Assembly: GCF_000425205.1 (NCBI RefSeq)
Contig: NZ_AULI01000001.1
Location: forward strand, 310,001-374,000
DNA length: 64,000 nt
Source of the DNA: Pontibacillus halophilus JSM 076056 = DSM 19796
GTDB lineage: Bacteria; Bacillota; Bacilli; Bacillales; BH030062
Direction of reading: 5' to 3'
Part shown: piece after piece, positions 34,305-43,123 of the stretch
How positions within the stretch are numbered: position 1 is the first letter of the stretch
Layout of the letters: each line of letters opens with the position of its first letter
Notes under the pieces: model-generated
Database searches by the model: none
Told to the model about the DNA's origin: nothing
What the model saw: only the letters and a program-made list of their open reading frames with translations
Program-made: the position numbers and the translations under genes

Positions 34305-34838
34305 TTATTGTACGAGAAACCCCGCTTCATCCAACGCACGAATAGCACGGTCAAGATCTTCTTCTGTCCGAGCAGCGATGGTATGCAAGTGAATACCTTC
34401 TGTAAGTTCCAATAGATAAGTCGCTCCAGATGCGGCCGCTTTCTCAACGAACGCAGCTACTTCCTTACGGTTATGTAAATGAAGCGATGCTGTTAAATCT
34501 CCGTATAAAGGATGTTCAATCGACACATCTTTAACAAGGACACCGTGGTCGACCAGCAGCGTCAATTCTTCAGCTGTCTGCTCTGAAGTGTGGGAACAGA
34601 CAACACTCCGTTCAAACATAACTGGATCTATTTCATTGCGTATATATAAGTAACCTTGCGAAGTCGCTACGATAGGTTCGTTCTTCGCCTTAAGCAACGA
34701 CACGTCTCCTACAATTACTTGACGACTCACATTGAATTGCTTGGCAAACTCACTTCCCTTGATTGGTGCTTGAGCTTGCTTGAGCTTGCTCAACAGCCGA
34801 GAGCGCCGCTCTTCTCCTAACACTTTTGATTGGCTCAT
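34305..34838 (-). CDS. niaR: NiaR, nicotinate-responsive repressor (3H domain)
   Basis: 177 residues. The N-terminal helix-turn-helix (HTH_11, about 10-60: 'GSEFAKQFNVSRQVIVGDV') is followed by a 3H ligand domain (about 75-170), named for its conserved histidines, seen here in 'IEHPLYGDL', 'ASLHLHNRKEV' and 'GIHLHTIAA'. NiaR (YrxA) represses NAD synthesis genes when nicotinic acid is present. ATG 34838 has GGGAG nine bases upstream. The gene lies behind nifS and opposite nadBCA, as in B. subtilis. Confidence 0.93.
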   Translation of the reverse strand: MSQSKVLGEERRSRLLSKLKQAQAPIKGSEFAKQFNVSRQVIVGDVSLLKAKNEPIVATSQGYLYIRNEIDPVMFERSVVCSHTSEQTAEELTLLVDHGVLVKDVSIEHPLYGDLTASLHLHNRKEVAAFVEKAAASGATYLLELTEGIHLHTIAARTEEDLDRAIRALDEAGFLVQ

Positions 34839-34876
34839 TTCTTGTCGCTCCCTATCTTCATCTTTCAATTAGTTTA

Positions 34877-35998
34877 TCACAGGAAAGCCCGTTCTGCCTG
34901 AAGCTTTTCAACCACATTCATAAATGACCGCACGTCTTCAAGCTGTGTTTCTTGGCCAAATGATACACGGATAAACGTTCTAGCTACATGGTCTTCCACT
35001 CCCATAGCTTGCATGATACGAGCATTTCCTTCTTTCCCAATGGAACAAGCACTTCCTGTTGAGATTGCAATCCCATGCCGGTTGCATTCCAACATGGCGT
35101 ATTGACCTTCGATTCCCGGAATGGATAGCCCAATAATTGCATGCTGCTGATGACGAACATGACAAGACCCATATACTACAACTTGATCGCTTAACTCTGA
35201 AAGTAGTGCTTCACGAAGCTTCCAATCCTTTTCACCATTTTGTCCGATTCGATCATTCAACCGCTCTGCTGCCGTGATGAACGCCGCAATACCTGGGAGG
35301 TCTACTGTACCGGCACGAACGCCAGATTCGTGCCCACTCCCCCTTTTCTCATAGGCTACATTTGAACGCAACAGGAGTGCACCGACCCCCTTAGGCCCAT
35401 ACACTTTATGAGCGGAAAAAGCGGCAGAATGAACACCCTCTAAGATAGGACCAAGTGCTTGCTTCCCAAGCGATTGAACGCAGTCGACATGTAGAAACAC
35501 TCCATACTCATCACACATGCGGCGGACCTCCTGAATGGGTTGAATAGAACCAATCTCCCCATTCACGTGTTGAAGGATCACCATGGCGACATCGAAATCA
35601 AGATATTCATAGAGCTGATTCACATTGATGCGTCCGTCCAAATCCATTGGAACGTAAACTACTTCCATCCCTTCTCTTTGAAGGCGTCCTACTACACAAT
35701 GAACGGATTCATGCTCTGCCATGGTCGTAATAATCTTCTTTCGATTTGTTGCAGAGGCGAGCGCCCGAATGCCAAGAGCATTACTCTCTGTTCCTCCACT
35801 TGTAAAGAAGAGGTCAGAAGAGGGAACAGACAACTGCCTGGCAAGGGTAGCTCGACAAACTTCTAATAATTGAGCACTTTCTGTTCCTCGGTCATGCAAA
35901 CTTTCCGTATTACCGAAATACTGCCTACTTACTTCGCCATAGACCTGAAGCGCCTCTTCATCTAACGGGCATGTTGAAGCATAATCCAAATAAATCAT
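34877..35998 (-). CDS. nifS: Cysteine desulfurase NifS (NadA iron-sulfur assembly)
   Basis: 373 residues of the class-V PLP fold: 'MIYLDYASTCPLDEEAL' at the start, the PLP lysine in 'AFSAHKVYGPKGVGAL' near 200, and the persulfide cysteine in 'STGSACSIGKEG' near 325. It supplies sulfur for the iron-sulfur cluster of quinolinate synthase. ATG 35998 has GAGGGGG 7-13 bases upstream. It is divergent from nadB across a NiaR-type operator. Confidence 0.9.
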   Translation of the reverse strand: MIYLDYASTCPLDEEALQVYGEVSRQYFGNTESLHDRGTESAQLLEVCRATLARQLSVPSSDLFFTSGGTESNALGIRALASATNRKKIITTMAEHESVHCVVGRLQREGMEVVYVPMDLDGRINVNQLYEYLDFDVAMVILQHVNGEIGSIQPIQEVRRMCDEYGVFLHVDCVQSLGKQALGPILEGVHSAAFSAHKVYGPKGVGALLLRSNVAYEKRGSGHESGVRAGTVDLPGIAAFITAAERLNDRIGQNGEKDWKLREALLSELSDQVVVYGSCHVRHQQHAIIGLSIPGIEGQYAMLECNRHGIAISTGSACSIGKEGNARIMQAMGVEDHVARTFIRVSFGQETQLEDVRSFMNVVEKLQAERAFL

Positions 35999-36055
35999 CT
36001 CGTTCCCCCTCATTAATAGAAAACCGATAAAACTCTTGTCATTAGTTTAATAATG

Positions 36056-36085
36056 TGTAAACATAAGTGTCAAGACACATGTTAA
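36056..36085. promoter_or_regulatory. NiaR operator / divergent nifS-nadB promoter
   Basis: GTGTC-AA-GACAC (36067-36078) is a perfect dyad embedded in a longer imperfect one running from GTGTAAACATAA to ATGTTAAC. It resembles the NiaR (YrxA) sites between nifS and nadB in Bacillus. A minus-strand -35 TTGACA (36068-36073) for nifS lies inside it, so a bound repressor would occlude it. Confidence 0.65.
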
Positions 36086-36104
36086 CTTAGGAGTTGTCAT
36101 GTAA

Positions 36105-37703
36105 ATGAAACTTGTAGACGTCATAATTGTTGGAAGCGGCCTAGCTGCCTTACAACTTGCGAAGCATTTGGATTCACGCTTAAGCATCTTAGTGGTAACG
36201 AAACAGAAAACAGCAGAAGGCAACTCCATTTATGCCCAAGGTGGAATTGCCGCCGCGATTGGTGAATGTGATTCACCGCGTTCTCACGCGAACGATACGC
36301 TAGAAGCAGGGCGCCATATCAATAACCCTAAAGCTGTACAACAACTTACCGAACAAGCACCTCACCTTATTCAAGAGCTGATTGAGGAAGGATGCTACTT
36401 CGACCGAGATGACCATGGTCAACTTTCCCTAGGCAACGAAGGCGCGCATTCCTATCACCGAATTGTTCACGCTGGTGGAGATGCTACTGGGCAACAACTT
36501 GTCCGCCATCTTATTCAACAACTCCCCCCACATATTGAATTCATGGAGAATGTTTTTGTCTATGACTTGCTCATTAATGAGCAAACTAACGAGTGCTATG
36601 GCGTGAAAGCCAAACGTAATGACGGGCTCAACTTGACCCTATATGCCAGCCATGTTGTCCTCGCATCTGGTGGGTTCGGACGTGTTTATGGAACAACATC
36701 AAATTCAGAGGGTGCCACAGGCGATGGTGTGGTCCTTGCCTATCGCGCAGGCGCCACGATTAAAGACTTAGAGTTTATTCAATTCCACCCTACACTCCTC
36801 ACGATTGGTGGAAAGAGTGTGGGGCTCGTCTCTGAGGCAGTAAGAGGAGCAGGAGGTGTACTTGTTCTGGAAGACGGTACAGCCGTCATGCATCATGTAC
36901 ATCCATTAGGCGACCTTGCGCCGCGTCACGTCGTATCTCAAACTCTTCATAAAGAGCAGCGTAACGGACGAAACGTTTATCTAGATGTACGAGGAATCGT
37001 TGATTTCGAATTCAAATTCCCGACCATTTCATCCCTCTGTCGGAAATATGGAGTGGACGTTCAGGCTGGGTATCTTCCTGTAGCACCAGGTTGCCACTTC
37101 ACTATGGGGGGTGTCCGAACAGACACAACTGGAAGAACTGATGTTGGTCGACTTTATGCCATTGGGGAGGTGGCTTGTACGGGAGTGCATGGTGCCAACC
37201 GATTAGCAAGCAACTCTCTTCTCGAGGCACTCGTCTATGGGAAAAGGCTAGCAGAATGGATCAACGGGCAACCTTCAGTAAGCCCATTCCATTTGTTCAG
37301 CAATAAGACGATTCCGGAGCAGCTCCCTCCTATCCCCTTACCTTCACTAGATGAGATGCGCAATCAGATGAGTGAAAAGGTAGGAATTATAAGAGATAAA
37401 ATGACCCTGATTGAACAGCTTAATACGCTGAAAGAACATTCACCAGAAAGACTACTAACAGCAACCTACGATTCTTACAGTATTCAAGAAACTGCTAAGA
37501 GTTTTGAAGTCATTATGGATTGGCTTATCACTTTAGCAGCTCTCACCCGAACAGAATCGAGAGGGGGACACTTTCGAAAGGACTTTCCTCTAGAAATCCA
37601 AAGATGGAAGCAGTTAGAGGTGACATTTAATTCTAAGCGGGAGGACCTACAACGTTATGAACCCAATACAGTTGCGTCAACAGCTACAATCCTTTTTTCT
37701 TGA
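36105..37703 (+). CDS. nadB: L-aspartate oxidase NadB
   Basis: 532 residues, with FAD-binding 'VDVIIVGSGLAALQLAK' at the N-terminus, 'YAQGGIAAAIG' near 43, 'LEFIQFHPTLL' near 225 and 'GEVACTGVHGANRLASNSL' near 345, as in the succinate dehydrogenase/NadB flavoprotein family. It oxidises L-aspartate to iminoaspartate, first step of de novo NAD synthesis. The ATG at 36105 is 11 bases from AGGAG. A start-stop ATGTAA sits closer to that site (5 bases) and overlaps the true start. Its end overlaps nadC by 47 bases. Confidence 0.95.
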   Translation: MKLVDVIIVGSGLAALQLAKHLDSRLSILVVTKQKTAEGNSIYAQGGIAAAIGECDSPRSHANDTLEAGRHINNPKAVQQLTEQAPHLIQELIEEGCYFDRDDHGQLSLGNEGAHSYHRIVHAGGDATGQQLVRHLIQQLPPHIEFMENVFVYDLLINEQTNECYGVKAKRNDGLNLTLYASHVVLASGGFGRVYGTTSNSEGATGDGVVLAYRAGATIKDLEFIQFHPTLLTIGGKSVGLVSEAVRGAGGVLVLEDGTAVMHHVHPLGDLAPRHVVSQTLHKEQRNGRNVYLDVRGIVDFEFKFPTISSLCRKYGVDVQAGYLPVAPGCHFTMGGVRTDTTGRTDVGRLYAIGEVACTGVHGANRLASNSLLEALVYGKRLAEWINGQPSVSPFHLFSNKTIPEQLPPIPLPSLDEMRNQMSEKVGIIRDKMTLIEQLNTLKEHSPERLLTATYDSYSIQETAKSFEVIMDWLITLAALTRTESRGGHFRKDFPLEIQRWKQLEVTFNSKREDLQRYEPNTVASTATILFS

Positions 37704-38490
37704 AGACTTAGGAGATGGAGATCGAACAAGTGAAGCGATGTTTCATAGAGGCGATAAAGGAACCGTCCACTTTATCGTCAAAGACAGCGGTATTTTCTTT
37801 GGTGCAGACGTATTGCGTATCGGGTATGAGACGCTTGATCCAAGTATCGAGGTTGAGCTTATGCTTCAAGATGGTGACAGAGTAAGACCAGGTGACACAA
37901 TTGCCATCGCACGCGGCTCTCTCCACTCGTTGTTAGCAGGTGAGCGCGTCATCTTAAACCTTCTTCAACACGCTAGCGGCATTGCAACGAAAACGAATCA
38001 AGCAGTTCAGCTACTAAATAATGACCACACACGTATTTGTGATACCAGAAAAACAACACCAGGGCTTCGTATGATTGAAAGAGCCGCCGTACGTGCTGGA
38101 GGAGGGTACAACCATCGAAACGGATTGTATGACGGTGTCATGATAAAGGATAATCACATCGCACTTGCTGGTTCGATCCGAAACGCGGTGGTAAGGGTAC
38201 GAGAACACATCGGGCACATGATTAAGATTGAAGTTGAAACTGAATCGATGGAGCAAGTTCAAGAAGCTGTTCAGGCCGAGGTTGACGTCATTATGTTTGA
38301 TAACCAAACACCAGACATGATTATAGAAGGACTGAAGCATATCCCTTCCCATATCATTACAGAAGCTTCTGGTGGCATACAATTAGTTGATTTAGCTGCC
38401 TATTCAGCTACAGGCGTTGATTACATCTCGATTGGAGCACTGACCCATTCCGTTAACGCGCTCGACATGAGCGTTGACGTGTTGGATTAA
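37657..38490 (+). CDS. nadC: Nicotinate-nucleotide pyrophosphorylase NadC
   Basis: 277 residues, with '[13 protein letters not shown]' near the start, '[20 protein letters not shown]' near 135 and '[15 protein letters not shown]' near 195. It converts quinolinate and PRPP to nicotinate mononucleotide. The ATG at 37657 lies inside the end of nadB and is preceded by GGGAGG at 12 bases, a long spacing. The N-terminal alignment to the family supports this start, so the genes overlap by 47 bases. Confidence 0.95.
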   Translation: MNPIQLRQQLQSFFLEDLGDGDRTSEAMFHRGDKGTVHFIVKDSGIFFGADVLRIGYETLDPSIEVELMLQDGDRVRPGDTIAIARGSLHSLLAGERVILNLLQHASGIATKTNQAVQLLNNDHTRICDTRKTTPGLRMIERAAVRAGGGYNHRNGLYDGVMIKDNHIALAGSIRNAVVRVREHIGHMIKIEVETESMEQVQEAVQAEVDVIMFDNQTPDMIIEGLKHIPSHIITEASGGIQLVDLAAYSATGVDYISIGALTHSVNALDMSVDVLD

Positions 38491-38507
38491 GACTGGAGGA
38501 AGAAACT

Positions 38508-39614
38508 ATGAATCTATTGCAAGCGTTTGAAGAAACACAGGTACGGTTGCCAGACCTTTATCGTAACGAGACACCAGAACAACTTCAACATCGTGTAAGA
38601 GCTGCGAAGGAACAGCTAGGAAAGAAGCTATACATCCCAGGACATCACTACCAGAAAGATGAAGTAATTGCATTCGCGGATTCAAGAGGAGATTCACTTA
38701 AACTCGCCCAATTGTCAGCAGCGAACGAGGAAGCTGAGCATATCGTCTTTTGCGGGGTTCATTTCATGGCTGAGACAGCTGATATTCTGACAAAGGGTCA
38801 CCAACATGTCTATCTACCTGATTTGAGGGCAGGATGTTCAATGGCAGATATGGCGAATGAAACGCAAATAAAAGAAGCATGGGGAGCTTTAACAAAGCAA
38901 TTTGGAGATACTATTCTTCCCCTCACCTACGTAAATTCAACAGCAAGCATTAAATCCTTCGTTGGAAAACATGGTGGAGCAACGGTTACCTCGTCAAATG
39001 CACACAAGATGGTTCAATGGGCTTTCACTCAAAAAGAGAGAATCTTATTCTTGCCGGACCAGCACTTAGGTCGAAACACTGCTTACGATTTAGGGATTCC
39101 ACTTGAGAAGATGGCGGTCTATGACCCGGTTCAGCGTAGGTTAACATCCGAAGGGGATATAGAGGATGTTAACGTCATCCTCTGGAAAGGACATTGTTCT
39201 GTACACGAGAATTTCACAGTACGTAATGTTGAACATGTACGTGAATCCTACCCAGATATGAAGATTATCGTACACCCAGAATGTACCCACGAAGTGGTTC
39301 AATTGGCCGATCAATCAGGTTCAACGAATGCAATCATCCAAGCAATCGAGCAAGCTCCGAGTGGAAGTCAGTGGGCAATTGGGACCGAGATGAATCTAGT
39401 AAATCGCTTGATTCAGGAACACAGAGACAAGCACATCATTTCTCTAAATCCAACTATGTGCCCATGCCTTACAATGAATCGCATCGACCTCCCCCATCTT
39501 GCTTGGTGTCTAGATTCTATAATTGATGGAAAGCCACACAACCAAATTGTCGTAGACGAACATACCTCACTCTATGCAAAGGAAGCCCTCCAACGAATGT
39601 TGATTCAGTCATAG
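38508..39614 (+). CDS. nadA: Quinolinate synthase NadA
   Basis: 368 residues, with '[16 protein letters not shown]' near 45, '[15 protein letters not shown]' near 85 and cluster cysteines also in 'VHPECTHEV' and '[11 protein letters not shown]', as in the long Bacillus-type NadA. It condenses iminoaspartate with dihydroxyacetone phosphate using a [4Fe-4S] cluster. GGAGG lies 8 bases before the ATG. Last gene of nadBCA. Confidence 0.95.
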   Translation: MNLLQAFEETQVRLPDLYRNETPEQLQHRVRAAKEQLGKKLYIPGHHYQKDEVIAFADSRGDSLKLAQLSAANEEAEHIVFCGVHFMAETADILTKGHQHVYLPDLRAGCSMADMANETQIKEAWGALTKQFGDTILPLTYVNSTASIKSFVGKHGGATVTSSNAHKMVQWAFTQKERILFLPDQHLGRNTAYDLGIPLEKMAVYDPVQRRLTSEGDIEDVNVILWKGHCSVHENFTVRNVEHVRESYPDMKIIVHPECTHEVVQLADQSGSTNAIIQAIEQAPSGSQWAIGTEMNLVNRLIQEHRDKHIISLNPTMCPCLTMNRIDLPHLAWCLDSIIDGKPHNQIVVDEHTSLYAKEALQRMLIQS

Positions 39615-39661
39615 AAGACAGTGACTTCCAGGTACAAGGGGAATTCATAACAAACATAAAT

Positions 39662-39688
39662 AAGGCTGTCGAGATTCTCGACAGCCTT
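39662..39688. terminator. Terminator between nadA and RND gene
   Basis: AAGGCTGTCGAGA and TCTCGACAGCCTT form a perfect inverted repeat. The T-rich side (TTATTTATG) faces the minus strand, so it mainly ends the RND transcript and may also stop nadBCA. Confidence 0.75.
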
Positions 39689-39702
39689 AGAGTGTAGCGA
39701 TT

Positions 39703-42700
39703 CTATGATACTTCTTTTGTGCGTTTCTTTCTGAATTTGCTTAATGCTTCATAGATTACAGGCACAATGATGAGTGTAAGGAGCGTTGAGCTCGTCAATC
39801 CTCCAATTACCGTTACACCAAGGCCTTTAGAGATAAATCCGCTACCACCGATACCAAATGCAAGTGGTAATAGCGCTCCAATTGTTGCGAGTGCGGTCAT
39901 AAGAATTGGACGTAGACGCGTCGCACCTGCTTCGAGTAGAGACTCACGCACACTATATCCTTCTTCTTCTCGATGAATCACTCGGTCAATAAGCACGATT
40001 GCGTTGGTTACTACAATACCAATCAGCATAAGTGCCCCAATCATAGCAGATACACTTAAGGTTTCACCTGTTACCAACAAGCCAAGAATTGCTCCAATGA
40101 CTGTGAACGGCAAGGAGAATAGAATGGCGAATGGAGCCAGAGCCCCACCAAATGTAATGACAAGAATCAGGTACACAATCGCAATAGCCGCAAGCATGGC
40201 TAGGCCTAGTTGTGTAAAGGATTCATTAATATCCTCAGACACGCCGCCTGTATCCAGGCTTACTCCCTCAGGTAGTTCAAGGTCTTGAACTTCACTTTCC
40301 ACTTCTTGTGTAACCGCCCCAATGTCTTCAGATGTAATCTCAGCGCTTACGGAAGCGTATCGCTGACCATCACGACGAGTCACTGTGTCAGCAGTCTCTC
40401 CCTCTTGAACTTCAACTACGTCGCTAATTGGGATTTCCGTGCCTAACTGAGTTTGAATCGTCTTGTCGGTTAAGTCGCTAACACTTTCAAATTCTTCTTT
40501 CTCCGTCGCGACATAAACATTCACTTCTTCTCCATCACTTTCGATGGTTGTTACAGCATTTTGCTGCGCTCCACCTGAACGTAACTCCATTCCAACTTGA
40601 GCAGCTGTCAGTCCAAGTTTACTCAACTCTTCCTGATCCGCCTTTAGTGTGTATTCTGTATAGGCTTCAGAAATACTTGTTTCTACGTTATTTAGGTTTT
40701 CTTTATCTTCCATGATTTCCTTGATGTCATTGATGACAGGTTCAATGTCTTCCATGGAATCTCCGTACACATACTTTTGAAGAGTGTTGCTACCTGTGCT
40801 GGCAAAGTCTTGACTTGCCCATTCTCCTTTGTCAGCCTGCTTCTGTAATTCTTCAATCACTTTTTCTTTCTCTTCACTAAAGTTCTCCGTGTCTTCCGCA
40901 TATTCTACGAAGAACATCGTACCATTACTTTGACCTGGGTTCATCGGGTTTTCTGAGCCTACTGAGAATTGAACCGTTTCAACGTCAGCACGCTCAGTGA
41001 AGAACTCTTCTGCTGCTGTTGCTTCATCCAGCACTTCGTCTTCTGTTTGCCCAGGTTCAGGCGTATACGTTGCAATGACCATCTTGTCTTCTTGAGGTGG
41101 TAAGAAGCTTACACCGACTACAGGAACAAGAGCAACGCTTCCTACAAGAATGGCTAGTGCTACTAAAGACGTAATAATCTTATGGTTTAAGGTCCAATTC
41201 AAGAAACGGCGATAACCTTGTGCGAGTTTCCCTGGCTGGTCTTCTTCATGTTTCTTGCTATCCTTAATTCCTTTCTTAAAGAAGGAATGCGCCATCACCG
41301 GCACAATCGTTACCGCGACAAGCAAGGATGCAAGCAAGGCAAAGACAACGGTTAGAGCGAACGGCAAGAATAATTCACCAATCGTACCCGAGACCAACCC
41401 TAATGGTAGGAAGACCGCAATTGTAACAATCGTTGAAGATAAGATTGGCACGAATACTTCCTTCGTCGCAGATCGAATTAATTCTTTGCCACGTAATTTC
41501 TCATCCGATAGAGACATACGTCGATATACGTTTTCAATAACTACAATGGAATCATCCACAACACGTCCGATGGCAACCGTCATCGCTCCAAGTGTCATGA
41601 TATTCAGCGTAATATCCATCTGATTTAATACGAGAAGGGCAATTAATAACGACAGAGGGATTGATACAACGGAAATAACCGTTGATTTCACATCTCTAAG
41701 GAAGAGTAAGATGATGATAATGGCGAAGAGTGCGCCAAATAACGCCTTCTCAAACATCGTCATAACCGATTCTTCAATCGGCTCTCCTTGGTCGAAAGTA
41801 GAGATGACCGTAATCCCTTCATTCTCCTCTTCAAACTCCGTCATTGCTTCTTTCACTGCATTTACAACATCAACTGTGTTGGCTTCAGGTGCTTTAACAA
41901 TTTGAAGCCCAATGCTTTCAGAGCCATTTGTCCGTGAGATCGATTCAGCTTCTTGGACAAGTTCAATGTCTGCAAGCTCATCCAACGCTACCGTTGGGAT
42001 TTGTGGAGTTGTTGATTGTTGAGCTTGTTGAGCCTGAGCCCCTTGTTGACTTTGTGCCCCGGCTGCTTGTTGTTGTGCTGCCTGTTGTTGAGGTACAGCA
42101 GGGATTTGTAAATTCTTAAGTTCTTCAAGTGTTGATACATTGCCATCTACTACAACCGATTGTTCCTGATTATCGAATGTATAGAGACCTAGAGGATACG
42201 TAATGTCAGATCCTTGTATAAGCTGTTTAATCGTATCTTCTGTCAGTCCGTAGCTTGCTAGTTGGTCCTCATCAAAGTCCATATTGACTTGTTGGACTTG
42301 CTGACCAGACAGTTGAACTGAGGCAACTCCCTCAAGCCCTTCAATCTTCGGCAGAAATTCTTCTTCAACCTTCGTTGTTAGTTGGGCAAGCGATGAGTCC
42401 CCGTTCGTCACGCTGATTGCCATAATTGGAAATGCATCAATACTCAATCGTGATACATCTGGTTCTTGTACCCCATCTGGAAAAGCGACACTTGAGAGCG
42501 CTTCTTCTACTTGGTCTTCCGCTTCGTCCATATCTTTCTCAAAATTAAATTCGACTTGAACATTTGAAGCATTCTGGAAGGAAGAAGAACTAACAACATT
42601 CACCCCTCCAATGTTTTCAACCTGTTTTTCAATGGGTTCTGATACCTTGTCCGCTACCTCTTCAGGTGTAGCACCAGGGTATGTAGTCGTTACGGATACG

Positions 42701-42834
42701 ACAGGTGTTGTGATACTTGGGATGGTTTCCATCTTCATTTGAGTCCCAGAGTATATCCCTGCTACTGTCACGATAATCGTTAACAGCCATACCGCAAACT
42801 TATTGTTTAACGTAAACTTAATGAGCTTATCCAT
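39703..42834 (-). CDS. swrC: RND family efflux pump (SwrC/AcrB-like)
   Basis: 1043 residues, 12 membrane helices and two large extracytoplasmic loops, the HAE1/AcrB layout: 'FTLNNKFAVWLLTIIV' at the start, the proton-relay helix 'GAMTVAIGRVVDDSIVVIE' near 400, and 'TNAIVLIDRVIHR' near 955. B. subtilis SwrC exports surfactin and other amphiphiles. A Gln/Ala-rich insert occupies about residues 245-282. GGAGAGGTG precedes the ATG at 12 bases. A TetR-type palindrome lies downstream of its promoter. No membrane-fusion partner is adjacent. Confidence 0.9.
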   Translation of the reverse strand: MDKLIKFTLNNKFAVWLLTIIVTVAGIYSGTQMKMETIPSITTPVVSVTTTYPGATPEEVADKVSEPIEKQVENIGGVNVVSSSSFQNASNVQVEFNFEKDMDEAEDQVEEALSSVAFPDGVQEPDVSRLSIDAFPIMAISVTNGDSSLAQLTTKVEEEFLPKIEGLEGVASVQLSGQQVQQVNMDFDEDQLASYGLTEDTIKQLIQGSDITYPLGLYTFDNQEQSVVVDGNVSTLEELKNLQIPAVPQQQAAQQQAAGAQSQQGAQAQQAQQSTTPQIPTVALDELADIELVQEAESISRTNGSESIGLQIVKAPEANTVDVVNAVKEAMTEFEEENEGITVISTFDQGEPIEESVMTMFEKALFGALFAIIIILLFLRDVKSTVISVVSIPLSLLIALLVLNQMDITLNIMTLGAMTVAIGRVVDDSIVVIENVYRRMSLSDEKLRGKELIRSATKEVFVPILSSTIVTIAVFLPLGLVSGTIGELFLPFALTVVFALLASLLVAVTIVPVMAHSFFKKGIKDSKKHEEDQPGKLAQGYRRFLNWTLNHKIITSLVALAILVGSVALVPVVGVSFLPPQEDKMVIATYTPEPGQTEDEVLDEATAAEEFFTERADVETVQFSVGSENPMNPGQSNGTMFFVEYAEDTENFSEEKEKVIEELQKQADKGEWASQDFASTGSNTLQKYVYGDSMEDIEPVINDIKEIMEDKENLNNVETSISEAYTEYTLKADQEELSKLGLTAAQVGMELRSGGAQQNAVTTIESDGEEVNVYVATEKEEFESVSDLTDKTIQTQLGTEIPISDVVEVQEGETADTVTRRDGQRYASVSAEITSEDIGAVTQEVESEVQDLELPEGVSLDTGGVSEDINESFTQLGLAMLAAIAIVYLILVITFGGALAPFAILFSLPFTVIGAILGLLVTGETLSVSAMIGALMLIGIVVTNAIVLIDRVIHREEEGYSVRESLLEAGATRLRPILMTALATIGALLPLAFGIGGSGFISKGLGVTVIGGLTSSTLLTLIIVPVIYEALSKFRKKRTKEVS

Positions 42835-42860
42835 GTAATTCGTTTCACCTCTCCTTTACT

Positions 42861-42878
42861 TGACTGACCATACAGTCA
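42861..42878. promoter_or_regulatory. TetR-type operator before RND gene
   Basis: TGACTG-ACCATA-CAGTCA, perfect 6-bp arms. It lies between the predicted transcription start and the start codon. B. subtilis swrC is repressed by the TetR-family YerO encoded next to it; no such gene is adjacent here. Confidence 0.55.
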
Positions 42879-42891
42879 TTCCACATTCTAT

Positions 42892-42920
42892 AATATAATG
42901 AAAATCTGAAATACCGTCAA
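42892..42920 (-). promoter_or_regulatory. RND gene promoter
   Basis: Minus-strand TTGACG (42915-42920) and TATATT (42892-42897), 17 bases apart. The 42921-43076 stretch behind it shows nothing I can identify. Confidence 0.6.
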
Positions 42921-43076
42921 CTAATTGAGGACAAAGGGCATTTAGCATCTATATAAATCCTATACACAAGTCTGCTCCGGTATTCCAACCACTGATACTA
43001 TCGGTCACTACAATGAAAGGTTTACCCCGTATCGTCACTGACCAACAAGTCACCCCTTCTCTTATTGAGATAAAAA

Positions 43077-43119
43077 AAACGTTACGACTTCCTGTACGCG
43101 TACAGAGGTCGTAACGTTT
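43077..43119 (-). terminator. Terminator after gamma-lyase gene
   Basis: AAACGTTACGAC pairs perfectly with GTCGTAACGTTT; an inner CTGTACGCGTACAG palindrome extends the hairpin, and a T-run follows on the minus strand. Confidence 0.88.
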
Positions 43120-43123
43120 CAAT

